The position numbers and the translations under genes are program-made. A stretch of 64,000 bases of DNA. Origin: Nocardioides yefusunii (GTDB taxonomy: Bacteria > Actinomycetota > Actinomycetes > Propionibacteriales > Nocardioidaceae). The stretch is taken from the NCBI RefSeq assembly GCF_004014875.1, contig NZ_CP034929.1:310001-374000 (forward strand). Reading direction: 5' to 3'. The notes beneath the pieces were generated by a model, which saw only the letters and a list, made by a program, of their open reading frames with translations, was not told where the DNA came from and ran no database searches. Of the stretch, positions 1 through 7,942 are shown in pieces. How positions within the stretch are numbered: the first letter of the stretch is position 1; every line of letters begins with the position of its first letter.

Positions 1-1051
1 GTGCGGTCTTGTCGGCCGACTGGGTCAGGTCGGCGCCCTGGACGCGGGTCTTGGCGTACTCGAGCGCGTTCAGGTAGCCGGTCGACAGCGTCGCGATGGC
101 CTTGGTGCCGACCATCATGCGGGCGTTCTCGATGACGTCGAACATCTGCGCGATGCCGTTGTGGATCTCGCCGACGAGCCAGCCCTTGGCGGGCTCGCCG
201 CCGCCGACCTGCGGGTCGCCGAAGGTGACCTCACACGTGTTGGAGACCTTGATGCCCATCTTGTGCTCGACGTTGGTGACGTAGACGCCGTTGCGCTCAC
301 CGGTCAGCTCGCCGGTCTGGTGGTCGAAGTGGTGCTCGGGCATCCAGAAGAGCGAGAGGCCCTTGGTGCCGGGGCCGCCCGCACCCTCGACGCCCTCGGG
401 GCGCGCGAGAACCAGGTGCATGACGTTCTCGACCATGTCGTTGGTGGCGGAGGTGATGAAGCGCTTCACGCCGGTGATGTTCCAGGAGCCGTCCTCGTTC
501 GGGACGGCCTTCGCGCGGCCGGCGCCGACGTCGGAACCGGCGTCGGGCTCGGTGAGGACCATCGTGCAGCCCCACTGGCGCTCGACCATGATCTCGGCGA
601 CGCGCTGGTCGCGCTCGACGCCGTTGGAGTTGTTCCAGAGCACGCCCGCGAACGGGGCGCCGGCGGCGTACATCCACACCGGGGCGTTGGCGCCGAGCAC
701 CATCTCACCCAGGGCCCACACGACCGACGGGGGAGCGGGGGTGCCGCCCAGTTCCTCGCGGATCTGCAGGCGCCAGAACTCGGCGTCCATCCAGGCCTTG
801 TAGCTCTTCTTGAAGGACTCGCCGAGGGGGGCCGAGTGCGTCTTCGGGTCGAAGACGGGCGGGTTGCGGTCGCTGTCCTCGAAGGAGGCGGCCAGGTCCT
901 CGCGGGAGAGACGCTCGACCTCGGCCAGCACCTCACGAGCGGTGTCGCCGTCGACCTCGGCGAAGGGGCCCTTGCCCAGGACCTCGTCGCGTCCGAAGAC
1001 CTCGAACAGGTTGAACTCGATGTCGCGCAGGTTGCTCTTGTAGTGGCTCAC
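1..1051 (-). CDS. fadE5: acyl-CoA dehydrogenase, FadE5 type (3' part outside window)
   Basis: Flavin-dependent acyl-CoA dehydrogenase that oxidises acyl-CoA to enoyl-CoA and passes electrons to ETF. Only the first 350 codons are here; the family is about 610 residues. The start is GTG at 1051, giving [20 protein letters not shown], which closely matches the mycobacterial FadE5 N-terminus as I recall it. The flavin/substrate signature [16 protein letters not shown] and a later run ending [16 protein letters not shown] are clear. An ATG eight bases upstream runs into a stop after three codons, so GTG is chosen. A perfect palindrome lies 55-68 bases upstream and is shared with etfD. The product family is certain; the substrate range is inferred from FadE5. 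Confidence 0.93.
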   Translation of the reverse strand, partial: MSHYKSNLRDIEFNLFEVFGRDEVLGKGPFAEVDGDTAREVLAEVERLSREDLAASFEDSDRNPPVFDPKTHSAPLGESFKKSYKAWMDAEFWRLQIREELGGTPAPPSVVWALGEMVLGANAPVWMYAAGAPFAGVLWNNSNGVERDQRVAEIMVERQWGCTMVLTEPDAGSDVGAGRAKAVPNEDGSWNITGVKRFITSATNDMVENVMHLVLARPEGVEGAGGPGTKGLSLFWMPEHHFDHQTGELTGERNGVYVTNVEHKMGIKVSNTCEVTFGDPQVGGGEPAKGWLVGEIHNGIAQMFDVIENARMMVGTKAIATLSTGYLNALEYAKTRVQGADLTQSADKTA

Positions 1052-1105
1052 AGCCCCATCCGTTTCTTCCTCGGGACGCCGACCTCGGCGGCCGGTGCGG
1101 AACGT

Positions 1106-1119
1106 TTACTCGCGAGTAA
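1106..1119. promoter_or_regulatory. palindromic operator upstream of fadE5
   Basis: TTACTCGCGAGTAA is a perfect 14-bp palindrome 55 bases upstream of the fadE5 start. A second half-site, ACGAGTAA, follows at 1124-1131. The same palindrome with one change occurs upstream of etfD at 19272-19285. The shape suits a TetR- or MarR-family repressor; the regulator is not identifiable here. Confidence 0.75.
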
Positions 1120-1310
1120 TACCCACGAGTAACTTAATTGTGCCCCCCTGAACGGAGGTACGCAAGGGTCCTTGGTGATCCGGTCTGGACTGGCGTGTCG
1201 GCGGACCCCCTGGTGCAGCCCTCTCGCTCCGTCGGGCAGGTCTGGTCCGGCGGTCCCGCATCCCGGAGAGCTCCTTGCGGCGGCTGCCGTGCACCGTAAT
1301 GTTCATTAAC

Positions 1311-1323
1311 CAAAGTGACTTTG
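1311..1323. promoter_or_regulatory. candidate operator upstream of TSUP transporter
   Basis: CAAAGTGACTTTG has 6-bp inverted arms around a central G and lies about 45 bases before the transporter start. The otherwise gene-free stretch 1137-1366 shows no other feature I can name. Confidence 0.35.
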
Positions 1324-1366
1324 TCCGGACGGGCGACCGTGGGTCGTCCCCGCTCGAGGGGTGTAC

Positions 1367-2263
1367 GTGCGCCAACTGATCGTGCTCGGCTTCGTCGGTT
1401 TCCTGGCGCAGCTGATCGACGGCTCGCTCGGCATGGCCTACGGGGTGACGTCGTCGACCCTCCTGATCGCCGCGGGCGTCGCACCGGCCGCCAGCTCCGC
1501 CGCCGTCCACTTCTCCGAGATCGGCACCTCGATGGTGTCCGGCATCAGCCATGCCCGCCTCGGCAACGTCGACTGGCGCACCGTCGGGATCCTCGCGGGC
1601 CCGGGATTCGTCGGTGCCTTCGCCGGCGCGACGCTGCTGGTGAACCTCGACGGCGACGTCGCCAAGCCTGTCGTCGCCGTGATCCTGCTGCTCCTGGGCC
1701 TCTACGTGATGTGGCGTTTCCTCGTCCTGGGCGGCCGTCGTCCTGAGTTCAAGGGGCGCCCCTCGGCAGGGATGCTCGTCCCGATCGGCCTCGTCGGCGG
1801 CACCCTCGACGCCGTCGGTGGCGGCGGCTGGGGACCGGTCGGCACTACCTCGCTCCTCTCCTCGGGCCGCCTCGAACCCCGCAAGGTGATCGGCTCGGTC
1901 GACACCTCTGAGTTCGTCGTCGCAGTGGGAGGCTCGCTCGGTTTCCTGCTCGGCCTCGGGACCGCGGGCATCGACTGGGCGATCGCTGCGGCCCTGCTCG
2001 TCGGCGGTGTCTTCGCGGCCCCGCTGGCCGCCCTCGCGGTGCGGCATCTCCCGGCGCGGGTCCTCGGCGTCGGCGCCGGCGGACTGATCGTCGTCACCAA
2101 CTCCAACACGCTGGCGAAGGTGGCTGGTCTGGACGGCTCGGGGCAACTGGGACTGCTCGCCGTCGTGGTCGTGGCGTGGATCTCGCTGCTCACCTGGGCC
2201 GTGCGTCAGGAACGTGCCTCCCGTACGACGAAGCCCGGCGACGACGCGGCCGCTGCTGCCTGA
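1367..2263 (+). CDS. TSUP (TauE/SafE) family anion exporter
   Basis: Integral membrane protein of about 298 residues with roughly eight hydrophobic segments, of the TSUP family that exports sulfite, sulfonates or related organic anions. Typical signatures are FLAQLIDGSLGMAYGVTSS near the N-terminus and GGTLDAVGGGGWGPVGTTSL in the second half, the family's internal repeat. GTG at 1367 is preferred over the in-frame GTG at 1361 because GAGGGG at 1356-1361 would overlap the earlier start but is well placed for the later one. An Rrf2 regulator follows 118 bases downstream on the same strand; some Rrf2 proteins (CymR) control sulfur metabolism, which would fit a sulfur-anion substrate. The substrate is inferred. 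Confidence 0.85.
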   Translation: MRQLIVLGFVGFLAQLIDGSLGMAYGVTSSTLLIAAGVAPAASSAAVHFSEIGTSMVSGISHARLGNVDWRTVGILAGPGFVGAFAGATLLVNLDGDVAKPVVAVILLLLGLYVMWRFLVLGGRRPEFKGRPSAGMLVPIGLVGGTLDAVGGGGWGPVGTTSLLSSGRLEPRKVIGSVDTSEFVVAVGGSLGFLLGLGTAGIDWAIAAALLVGGVFAAPLAALAVRHLPARVLGVGAGGLIVVTNSNTLAKVAGLDGSGQLGLLAVVVVAWISLLTWAVRQERASRTTKPGDDAAAAA

Positions 2264-2363
2264 CCTCTCGCGGCGTGCTGCGGGGCGGTGCGGGTCTCGG
2301 AGCGGCATCAGAAGTCGATCAAGTCGACCGACTGACTGCACTGTCTCGGCATTGGAGGGGGTT

Positions 2364-2374
2364 GTCTGTCAGAC
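2364..2374. promoter_or_regulatory. candidate Rrf2 autoregulatory site
   Basis: GTCTGTCAGAC is an 11-bp inverted repeat (arms GTCTG/CAGAC) ending seven bases before the rrf2 start codon, a position where binding would block initiation. It is short, so the support is modest. Confidence 0.35.
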
Positions 2375-2381
2375 TTGACCC

Positions 2382-2840
2382 ATGCGCGTCTCCGCCAAGT
2401 CCGACTACGCCCTGCGAGCCCTCATCGAGATGGCCGGTGGCAACGACGGCAAGCCCGTCTCCGCCGAGGAGCTCGGTCGTCGTCAGGAGATCCCGCACGG
2501 ATTCCTGCAGGCGATCCTCGCTGACCTGCGCAAGTCCGGCGTCGTCGTCTCCCAGCGTGGCCAGTCCGGCGGATGGCGTCTCGCGCGTCCGGCTGAGGAG
2601 GTCTCGGTGGCCGATGTGATCCGCGCCGTCGACGGCCCGCTCGTCTCGGTCTACGGCCTGCGCCCCGAAGCGGTCGAGTACAACGACTCCGCCGCCGTCC
2701 TCCAGCACGTCTGGATCGCGGCCCGCAGCGCCCTGCGCGACGTCTTCGAGACCGTCTCCATCGCGGCGCTCGCCACCGGCGAACTGCCCGAGCAGGTCAC
2801 CTCGCGCACCGCCGACGAGGACGCCTGGCAGCCGCACTGA
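2382..2840 (+). CDS. Rrf2 family transcriptional regulator
   Basis: DNA-binding repressor of 152 residues. The N-terminal winged helix-turn-helix is typical of Rrf2: MRVSAKSDYALRALIEMA, then an EELGRRQEIPHGFLQAIL recognition region and the wing SQRGQSGGWRLARPAEEV. There is no cysteine in the protein, so it cannot carry the three-Cys Fe-S cluster of IscR or NsrR and is closer in kind to CymR-like members. ATG 2382 is followed directly by conserved residues. A strong hairpin terminator follows. It probably regulates itself and perhaps the upstream TSUP exporter; this is inference from position. Confidence 0.9.
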   Translation: MRVSAKSDYALRALIEMAGGNDGKPVSAEELGRRQEIPHGFLQAILADLRKSGVVVSQRGQSGGWRLARPAEEVSVADVIRAVDGPLVSVYGLRPEAVEYNDSAAVLQHVWIAARSALRDVFETVSIAALATGELPEQVTSRTADEDAWQPH

Positions 2841-2863
2841 TCGGCAGCCCCCACACTCAGCAC

Positions 2864-2897
2864 GAAGGCCCGTTCCCCTCAGGGGGAGCGGGCCTTC
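2864..2897 (+). terminator. hairpin terminator after rrf2
   Basis: GAAGGCCCG pairs with CGGGCCTTC, and inside the loop TCCCC pairs with GGGGA. There is no T tract, as with most terminators in this window. Confidence 0.75.
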
Positions 2898-2921
2898 GTC
2901 GTCGGTGCGGGTGAACGCTCC

Positions 2922-2969
2922 GGACGTCATAGGAATCGGGGGCTGGGCCCCACGATTCCTATGACGTCC
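2922..2969. repeat. GGACGTCATA palindromic element, copy 1
   Basis: Perfect 17-bp arms, GGACGTCATAGGAATCG and its complement, enclose a 14-base loop with core CTGGGCCC. The element sits between convergent genes and contains the stop codon of the minus-strand gene. Two relatives lie at 48511-48560 and 48576-48623. Confidence 0.85.
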
Positions 2970-3432
2970 CGGGGAGGGGCCGGGAGGCGCGAGCAACGGA
3001 AGGCCAAGCGCGGGCCGACGGCGTCAGCAGCAGCACCAGGACGGCCAGGCCTGCCGCAGCTGTCACGAGCTGGCCGATCGCCACGGTGAGCAGCGAGAGC
3101 GCCGACAGCGTCACCAGCAACCACCAGGCTCCCGCGCTCCCTCGCAGCACGAGGAAGGCAGTGACGCAGGCGAGCCCGAGGAACACGAGCGGCACGCTGA
3201 GGCCCAGGATGATCGTCGTCGCGTGCGGCAGCGCTGCGGTCTCGTCGAACGCGTCCCAGAGCTGGGGTGAGGAGAGCAGGAAACCTCCCACGATCGCGGC
3301 CATGGCGGCGCAGAGCACTGCCGACACCCACGTCACCACGACGGCGGCCACGACCGTGCCGGGTGCAGGCCGGCGGCCGGCTGCGGGCGTCCAGCCGGCG
3401 GAGACCCAGGTGTCCTCAGGGAGGGAAGTCAT
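2959..3432 (-). CDS. four-helix membrane protein, unknown function
   Basis: Hypothetical protein of 157 residues. About 25 polar N-terminal residues (containing a GWTPAAGRRPAPG stretch) are followed by four hydrophobic segments at roughly residues 28-50, 68-93, 98-117 and 120-137. No catalytic motif is visible and I do not recognise the family. The ATG start is at 3432. The DUF2461 gene lies 39 bases upstream on the same strand, so the two could be cotranscribed. The last codons and stop lie inside the right arm of palindromic element copy 1, so the C-terminal GTS is encoded by the repeat. Confidence 0.7.
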   Translation of the reverse strand: MTSLPEDTWVSAGWTPAAGRRPAPGTVVAAVVVTWVSAVLCAAMAAIVGGFLLSSPQLWDAFDETAALPHATTIILGLSVPLVFLGLACVTAFLVLRGSAGAWWLLVTLSALSLLTVAIGQLVTAAAGLAVLVLLLTPSARAWPSVARASRPLPGTS

Positions 3433-3471
3433 GAGCCAATTCGAGCACGCGGGCCGCGCGCCCGCAGTGGT

Positions 3472-4113
3472 TCAGTGCTGACGAGGACGTGTGGTGAGCC
3501 ACGTGACGAGCGGGCGCAGCGCCTCCCAGTCGGCCCTGACTCGCTCCACCAGGTCGGCGTCGAGGGCGTCGGACTCGAACCCGTAGGGACGCCCGACGTA
3601 GAGCTGCTTGTGGCGCAGCAGTGCGATCCGGGGATGCTGCTTGTCGTAGCCGCGCGGAGCGGTCTTGAGCTGCTCGCCCGAGACCTCCCAGCCGTCGGCG
3701 CGGTACCCGTCGAGCAGAGCCTGGAGTTCGGCGCCGTACTCCTCGTCGACCATCGCCTCACGCACCGCAGCGAGGCGAGCCGAGTTCGCGTCGTAGAAAC
3801 CGCCGCCGACGCGGGTGCCGCGCGGGGAGATCTCGAAGTACCACCCCACGGCGCCCACCTCGGGCACGCCGACGAAGGCACCTTGGTGGGTCTTGTACGG
3901 AGACCGGTTCTTCGCGAACCGCACGTCGCGGTGCGGACGGAAGATCTTCGCCGCCCCGAACTGTGCCTCCAGCGCCTTCATCAGCGCCGTCATCGGTTCA
4001 CGGACGGCCTCCTTGTAGACGTGCTTGTTGGCCTCCCAGAACTGCTTCGTCGGCTCGACCTCGAGGTCGTCGTAGAAGTCGAGGGCGGCGACGGGGAATC
4101 CGGTGAACTGCAC
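3472..4113 (-). CDS. DUF2461 (TIGR02453) family protein
   Basis: Soluble protein of 213 residues from a widespread family of unknown biochemical function. The family hallmarks are here: FYDDLEVEPTKQFWEANK near the N-terminus, then FRPHRDVRFAKNRSPYKTHQ and a GWYFEISPRGTRVGGGFYD segment. The start is GTG at 4113. No signal peptide or membrane segment is seen. Neighbours (a small membrane protein downstream and a TetR gene upstream) give no functional hint. Confidence 0.88.
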   Translation of the reverse strand: MQFTGFPVAALDFYDDLEVEPTKQFWEANKHVYKEAVREPMTALMKALEAQFGAAKIFRPHRDVRFAKNRSPYKTHQGAFVGVPEVGAVGWYFEISPRGTRVGGGFYDANSARLAAVREAMVDEEYGAELQALLDGYRADGWEVSGEQLKTAPRGYDKQHPRIALLRHKQLYVGRPYGFESDALDADLVERVRADWEALRPLVTWLTTRPRQH

Positions 4114-4139
4114 GCTGCCAGCCTACGGGGCGGCCGAGG

Positions 4140-4775
4140 TCAGAGCTCGCCGCTGGTGAGCCGCTCCAGGACGGCCACGCCGGTCACGCCCGACGGGTCG
4201 GTCGGGACGTCGCGTCCCAGGGTGCGCTCGCGGGCGGCGAACATCGACGAGAGCCAGAGGGTGTGCACGGCGAACGCGCGCGCGTACGGGTCGATCGGGT
4301 GGGCGCCCGGGGGCTGGGGCGCGGCGGCGAAGGCCTGGGACATCCGGCTCAGCGCCTCGATCCAGCGGTGGGTGGCGTGGCCGGCGATGTCCAGCGGCCC
4401 CGAGCCCAGGTGGGTCACCAGGGGGTGCGGGATCGGGTCGTCCCCCTCGGCGCGGTCGGTCCAGCCGGCCGCCGTCATGGCGTCGATGGCGGCGCGCAGC
4501 GCGACGGTGACGGGCTCGTCGACGGGGCGTGCGACGACCTCGGTCACGAAGGCCTCGATCCACTCGTCGACGTAGGACAGCATGATCGATGCCTTCGAGC
4601 CGAAGTGCAGGTAGATCGTGCGCACGGCGACGTCCGCGGCAGCGGCGATCTCCTCGATCGAGGTCTCCTCGTAGCCCTTCGCGCTGAACAGGCTGTCGGC
4701 CGCGCGGCCGATGCGGCGCCGCGTCTCGGCCTTGCGTCGGCTCTGGCGGTCGCTGGGGGCAGGGGAGGAGGTCAC
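4140..4775 (-). CDS. TetR family transcriptional regulator
   Basis: Repressor of 211 residues. The N-terminal helix-turn-helix is canonical: RRIGRAADSLFSAKGYEETS, then IEEIAAAADVAVRTIYLHFG. The ligand-binding C-terminal half is not diagnostic. The start is GTG at 4775, close to the helix-turn-helix as usual. It is divergent from a lipoprotein gene, and the 132-base gap holds a repeated TAGTAC-type motif that is a likely operator, so it may control itself and the lipoprotein. Confidence 0.88.
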   Translation of the reverse strand: MTSSPAPSDRQSRRKAETRRRIGRAADSLFSAKGYEETSIEEIAAAADVAVRTIYLHFGSKASIMLSYVDEWIEAFVTEVVARPVDEPVTVALRAAIDAMTAAGWTDRAEGDDPIPHPLVTHLGSGPLDIAGHATHRWIEALSRMSQAFAAAPQPPGAHPIDPYARAFAVHTLWLSSMFAARERTLGRDVPTDPSGVTGVAVLERLTSGEL

Positions 4776-4818
4776 GGCGCGAGTGTAGATCCCGGCTCAT
4801 TTAGTGCAGTGATGGCAT

Positions 4819-4838
4819 TACTAGTACTTTGGTAGTAC
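4819..4838. promoter_or_regulatory. candidate TetR operator
   Basis: TACTAGTA is an 8-bp palindrome, and CTAGTAC is repeated as GTAGTAC 11 bases later, so arms TACTA and TAGTA also form an inverted repeat. The site lies 44 bases from the tetR start and 70 bases before the lipoprotein start. Confidence 0.5.
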
Positions 4839-4907
4839 ATGCGGGCGTGGGCGCAACAGGTGCGTGCCGCTTCGGGACGCGCGTACGAACGACCATGGAG
4901 GTCATGG

Positions 4908-5681
4908 ATGAAGCAGTTCCGAACCCCTGTGCTGGTGGCCGCGTGCGCGCTGGCCCTGGCGGCGTGCGGCGAGGGGACGGACGAGGCGACGACCGCCTCG
5001 TCGGCAGGTTCGCTGGGTGCGGCCAAGGCGGTCGTCGTCGACTACCTGGGCGCGACCTTCTCCGGGGACGCCCGCGCCTGCGACCTGGAGACCGAGTCCT
5101 TCTCGGCCGCGCAGAACGAGGAGCTCGGCACGAAGGACTGCACCGAGCGCGTCGAGGCGATCAAGGTCATGCTCACCGACGGTGAGCCCCTGTTCGACGT
5201 CGAGAAGGCCGTCGTCGAGGTGACCGAGGAGGGCGAAGGCGCCCTGGCGAAGGTCTCCCACGAGACCGAGGACCTGGGCGGCACGTACCGTCTCGTCCTG
5301 GTGGACGGCGACTGGAAGATCGACGGAGAGGTCGCCGGCGACGACGCGAGCGCCGGCGACGACGCGAGCGCCGGCGACGACGCGAGCGCCGGCGACGACG
5401 CAGGCAGCGCCGCCCCGGGCTCCGGCGAGCCGAAGAAGGTCTCCGAAGACGAGGCCAAGGCCCTGGAGAAGGCCTTCTGCGCCGTCGGCGTCGGCACCCC
5501 GCGTGCCGAGGTCGAGGCCATCCTGGGCGAGCCGACTGCTGAGGCCGTCGACGACGACGGTCAGGTCGAGGTCGACTGGCGCTACAACCAGGACTCCTAC
5601 ACCGTCTGGTTCGACGACGCGGACCAGGTGGCCTCCTCCTCCAGCAGCACCCCGCGTGAGGGCGACGTCTGCGAGGGCTGA
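4908..5681 (+). CDS. secreted lipoprotein with GDDASA repeats
   Basis: Lipoprotein of 257 residues. ATG 4908 is preceded by GGAGG and followed by KQF, a hydrophobic stretch and the lipobox LAAC, so it should be anchored on the outer face of the membrane. Residues about 35-140 resemble a small NTF2-like fold (VVVDYLGATFSGDARACDLE ... GDWKIDG). A linker of four GDDASA-type repeats follows. The C-terminal part, with VGTPRAEVEAILGEPT, resembles the BamE/SmpA-like fold found in small lipoproteins. The function is unknown. It is divergent from a TetR gene. Confidence 0.8.
   Translation: MKQFRTPVLVAACALALAACGEGTDEATTASSAGSLGAAKAVVVDYLGATFSGDARACDLETESFSAAQNEELGTKDCTERVEAIKVMLTDGEPLFDVEKAVVEVTEEGEGALAKVSHETEDLGGTYRLVLVDGDWKIDGEVAGDDASAGDDASAGDDASAGDDAGSAAPGSGEPKKVSEDEAKALEKAFCAVGVGTPRAEVEAILGEPTAEAVDDDGQVEVDWRYNQDSYTVWFDDADQVASSSSSTPREGDVCEG
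5334..5401 (+). repeat. 18-bp tandem repeat inside lipoprotein gene
   Basis: Unit GCCGGCGACGACGCGAGC occurs three times exactly and a fourth time in part, encoding AGDDAS repeats in a flexible acidic linker. The copies are identical at DNA level, so copy number probably varies between strains. Confidence 0.9.
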
Positions 5682-5714
5682 GAACGACGCTGGCCGGAGT
5701 GCGGCCGAGCAATG

Positions 5715-5749
5715 ACGAAGGGCGCCACCCGGTGGGTGGCGCCCTTCGT
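5715..5749. terminator. bidirectional terminator, lipoprotein / tRNA-Gly
   Basis: Perfect 16-bp arms ACGAAGGGCGCCACCC and complement with a 3-base loop, between the lipoprotein gene and the minus-strand tRNA gene. Confidence 0.85.
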
Positions 5750-5751
5750 GC

Positions 5752-5827
5752 TGGAGCGGACGACGAGACTCGAACTCGCGACATCGACCTTGGGAAGGTC
5801 GCGCTCTACCAACTGAGCTACGTCCGC
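5752..5827 (-). tRNA. tRNA-Gly (CCC)
   Basis: 76-nt cloverleaf read on the minus strand. Acceptor arm GCGGACG/CGTCCGC, D-arm TAGCTCAGTTGGTAGAGC, anticodon stem CGACC/GGTCG with loop TTCCCAA (anticodon CCC), T-loop GTTCGAGTC. Discriminator T and an encoded CCA end occupy 5752-5755. It decodes GGG. Confidence 0.95.
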
Positions 5828-5870
5828 AACACCGCAGTTGCCTGCGGCTGAGGCGACCATACCTGATTCG

Positions 5871-6632
5871 TCAGGCGAGGCGGTCCAGGGTGGGGTGCTT
5901 CGGTGAGACGGTGTCGCCGGAAGACTTTCCGGTCAGCCGGCGACCGATCCACGGGCCCAAGAACTCACGGGTCCAGCGGGCGTTCTCCGTCAGCGACTCC
6001 TTGCGCGAGAGCACCGGCATCGGGTCGACGGGGAGACGCTCCAGGGCGTGATCGATGCCGAGAGCCTCGAGGACCTTCATCGCCATGTACTGGTGGCCGG
6101 CGGAGTTGAGGTGCATCCGGTCGGTGTCCATGTGCGGTGCCAGCTCGATGTCGCGCATGCGCCACTGGTCGACGAGGACGGTGCCGTGCTTGTCGGAGAT
6201 CTCGCGGGCGAACTCGTTGAAGAGCGCCATCCGGCCGCGGGTGGCCTTGTAGATGCCGTACGAACCCGGGTCGAAGAGGGTGAACATAGCGACCGTCGCA
6301 CCGGTCGCGGTGAGTCGACCGATCGCCTCGTCGTACTTCGCCGCGAGGGCGTCGAGGTCGACCTTGGGGCGCAACACGTCGTTGCCGCCGCCGTGGATGG
6401 TGATCAGGTCGGGCTGCATCGCGATCGCGGCGTCGACCTGCTCGTCGATGATCGCGGGCAGCTTGCGGCCCCGGATCGCGAGGTTGGAGTACCTGAACTC
6501 TTCGTCCATCTCGGCGAGTGCGAACGCGACCCGGTCGGCCCAGCCGCGCAGCCCGTTGGGGCGGGTCGGGTCGTTGTCGCCGACGCCCTCGGTGAAGGAG
6601 TCACCCAGTGCCACGTACCGCTTGAAACTCAT
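5871..6632 (-). CDS. SGNH/GDSL hydrolase family protein
   Basis: Esterase/lipase-type hydrolase of 253 residues without a signal peptide. Block I is YVALGDSFTEGVGD with the nucleophilic serine, the oxyanion block is IHGGGNDVL, and block V is DRMHLNSAGHQYMA with the catalytic Asp and His. The actual substrate cannot be told from sequence. The start at 6632 (MSFKRYVALGDS) places block I at residue 8, usual for cytoplasmic members; in-frame ATGs at 6641 and 6644 are possible and no strong ribosome site decides between them. It is divergent from dcd with 95 bases between. Confidence 0.9.
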   Translation of the reverse strand: MSFKRYVALGDSFTEGVGDNDPTRPNGLRGWADRVAFALAEMDEEFRYSNLAIRGRKLPAIIDEQVDAAIAMQPDLITIHGGGNDVLRPKVDLDALAAKYDEAIGRLTATGATVAMFTLFDPGSYGIYKATRGRMALFNEFAREISDKHGTVLVDQWRMRDIELAPHMDTDRMHLNSAGHQYMAMKVLEALGIDHALERLPVDPMPVLSRKESLTENARWTREFLGPWIGRRLTGKSSGDTVSPKHPTLDRLA

Positions 6633-6727
6633 GCCGCCCATCATCGCGCGTCGACACACGTGGACGGAACTCGACCGAGGGGACCGTGAGCAGGGTGGCG
6701 AGGCGTCGCTCCGGGTAGGGTTCGTCC

Positions 6728-7303
6728 GTGCTTCTCTCTGACCGCGACATCCTGGCCGAGATCGACGCGCAGCGCATCGCGCTGGAGCCGTGGGACCAGG
6801 AGATGCTGCAGCCTTCCAGCATCGACATCCGTCTCGACCGCTTCTTCCGCGTCTTCGAGAACCACCGCTACCCGCACATCGACCCGGCCGTGGACCAGTC
6901 CGACCTCACCCGTGAGGTCGCGACCGAGGGTGACGAGGCGTTCATCCTGCACCCGGGCGAGTTCGTGCTGGGCTCCACCTACGAGACCGTCAGCCTGCCC
7001 GACGACGTCGCCGCGCGCGTCGAGGGCAAGTCGTCGCTGGGCCGTCTGGGTCTGCTGACCCACGCCACTGCGGGCTTCGTCGACCCGGGCTTCTCCGGTC
7101 ACGTCACCCTGGAACTCGCGAACGTCGCGACGCTGCCGATCAAGCTCTACCCGGGCATGAAGATCGGTCAGCTCTGCTTCTTCCGGCTCTCCTCGCCGGC
7201 CCAGCACCCGTACGGTTCGGAGAAGTACGGCTCGCGCTACCAGGGTCAGCGTGGCCCGACGCCGTCGCGTTCGTACACGAACTTCCACCGCACCGAGATC
7301 TGA
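6728..7303 (+). CDS. dcd: dCTP deaminase (probably dUMP-forming)
   Basis: Pyrimidine nucleotide enzyme of 191 residues, the normal length. Conserved elements: [42 protein letters not shown], the catalytic and nucleotide-binding stretch [32 protein letters not shown], and a C-terminal [17 protein letters not shown]. Characterised actinobacterial homologues convert dCTP directly to dUMP; I infer the same here. The start is GTG at 6728. The stop codon lies in a 14-bp tandem duplication (7292-7319), and a hairpin terminator follows. Confidence 0.95.
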   Translation: MLLSDRDILAEIDAQRIALEPWDQEMLQPSSIDIRLDRFFRVFENHRYPHIDPAVDQSDLTREVATEGDEAFILHPGEFVLGSTYETVSLPDDVAARVEGKSSLGRLGLLTHATAGFVDPGFSGHVTLELANVATLPIKLYPGMKIGQLCFFRLSSPAQHPYGSEKYGSRYQGQRGPTPSRSYTNFHRTEI

Positions 7304-7319
7304 ACACCGAGATCTGAAC
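7292..7319 (+). repeat. 14-bp tandem duplication over dcd stop codon
   Basis: Two exact copies of ACCGAGATCTGAAC and the start of a third. The first copy holds the last codons and TGA of dcd; the second is untranslated. Confidence 0.85.
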
Positions 7320-7356
7320 ACCGTGACCTGAGCCCCGCCTTCGGGCTGTTGCTGCG

Positions 7357-7390
7357 ACAGGCCCTCGTCCCTTCCGGGACGGGGGCCTGT
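7357..7390 (+). terminator. terminator after dcd
   Basis: ACAGGCCC and GGGCCTGT, plus inner CGTCCC/GGGACG, form one long stem with loop TTCC and one mismatch. Confidence 0.8.
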
Positions 7391-7441
7391 TCTGCGTCGT
7401 GGGAACTTTTTTCGACCCGGCTGTTCCCATCAGTCGCAGAC

Positions 7442-7460
7442 TATGGTTAGGCTTACCTTA
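7442..7460 (+). promoter_or_regulatory. IdeR/DtxR iron box
   Basis: TATGGTTAGGCTTACCTTA matches the DtxR/IdeR consensus TTAGGTTAGGCTAACCTAA at 15 of 19 positions, including GGTTAGGCT and ACCT. It overlaps a possible -10 (TATGGT), so iron-bound repressor would block transcription to the right. Confidence 0.75.
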
Positions 7461-7497
7461 GTAAGTTGATCCTCACTTCGGACGAGAGAACTCCGCC

Positions 7498-7761
7498 ATG
7501 ACCTCCATGCCCGCCACCGGCCCCGCCGCGGGCCCGACGGGTGTCGCCGAGGCCGGCCGCGTCGCCACACCGACCGACCTGCAGGCGAGCGCGAGGCACG
7601 CAGTCACGTGCACGGCAGAGTTCCACGGACATCGTTCGGGCCACTCGCCCGAGCGACCCACGACCGGACGTTCCGGGGACCGCGAAGTCGTCCGCGGTCA
7701 CCGGAACGAGAGGGTGCCTACCCACGCACGCGAGGCTCGGGGGCCTCGTAGGACGGTCTGA
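7498..7761 (+). CDS. small ORF or sRNA unit behind the iron box, unknown
   Basis: An 87-codon ATG frame begins 38 bases after the iron box and stops 23 bases before a strong hairpin, so box, frame and terminator form a complete unit. The product (MTSMPATGPAAGPTGVAEAG...) has no recognisable domain, no membrane segment and many Arg/His/Pro residues. No good Shine-Dalgarno is seen, so it may be non-coding and the transcript (about 7455-7833) could be an iron-regulated small RNA. The stretch 7304-7938 holds no other gene I can support. Confidence 0.35.
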   Translation: MTSMPATGPAAGPTGVAEAGRVATPTDLQASARHAVTCTAEFHGHRSGHSPERPTTGRSGDREVVRGHRNERVPTHAREARGPRRTV

Positions 7762-7784
7762 GGGGGCTGTCCGACCCGTAAACA

Positions 7785-7833
7785 GCAACAGCCCGTCGTC
7801 CCACTCCGCAGGGTGGTGGCGACGGGCTGTTGC
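7785..7833 (+). terminator. terminator of the iron-box unit
   Basis: GCAACAGCCCGTCG pairs perfectly with CGACGGGCTGTTGC; the loop holds a smaller CCAC/GTGG stem. It closes the transcript started at the iron box. Confidence 0.75.
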
Positions 7834-7839
7834 CGTGCG

Positions 7840-7874
7840 GGGTGCCGTCCGGCCTCCACGGCCGGACGGCACCC
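7840..7874 (-). terminator. terminator after mmpL
   Basis: Perfect 15-bp arms GGGTGCCGTCCGGCC and complement, loop TCCAC, 65 bases beyond the mmpL stop. Confidence 0.8.
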
Positions 7875-7894
7875 GCGATCAGGTGGTGATCACC

Positions 7895-7942
7895 GCCGGA
7901 CGGGAGTCATGCCGGACAGGCATCACGCCGGGCAGGAATCAC
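7895..7942 (-). repeat. 16-bp triplet repeat over mmpL stop codon
   Basis: Three consecutive 16-bp units (GCCGGACGGGAGTCAT, GCCGGACAGGCATCAC, GCCGGGCAGGAATCAC), 12-13 of 16 bases alike between neighbours. The mmpL stop lies in the unit at 7927-7942; the other two are untranslated. Confidence 0.75.

Noticed and set aside
5334..5401. 18-bp tandem repeat as a binding-site array
   Set aside because: It lies within a coding frame and encodes a regular GDDASA linker, so protein-level explanation is enough.
7453..7872. Minus-strand frame of 139 codons across the iron-box region
   Set aside because: No domain, overlaps two hairpin terminators and the iron box, and has no ribosome site.
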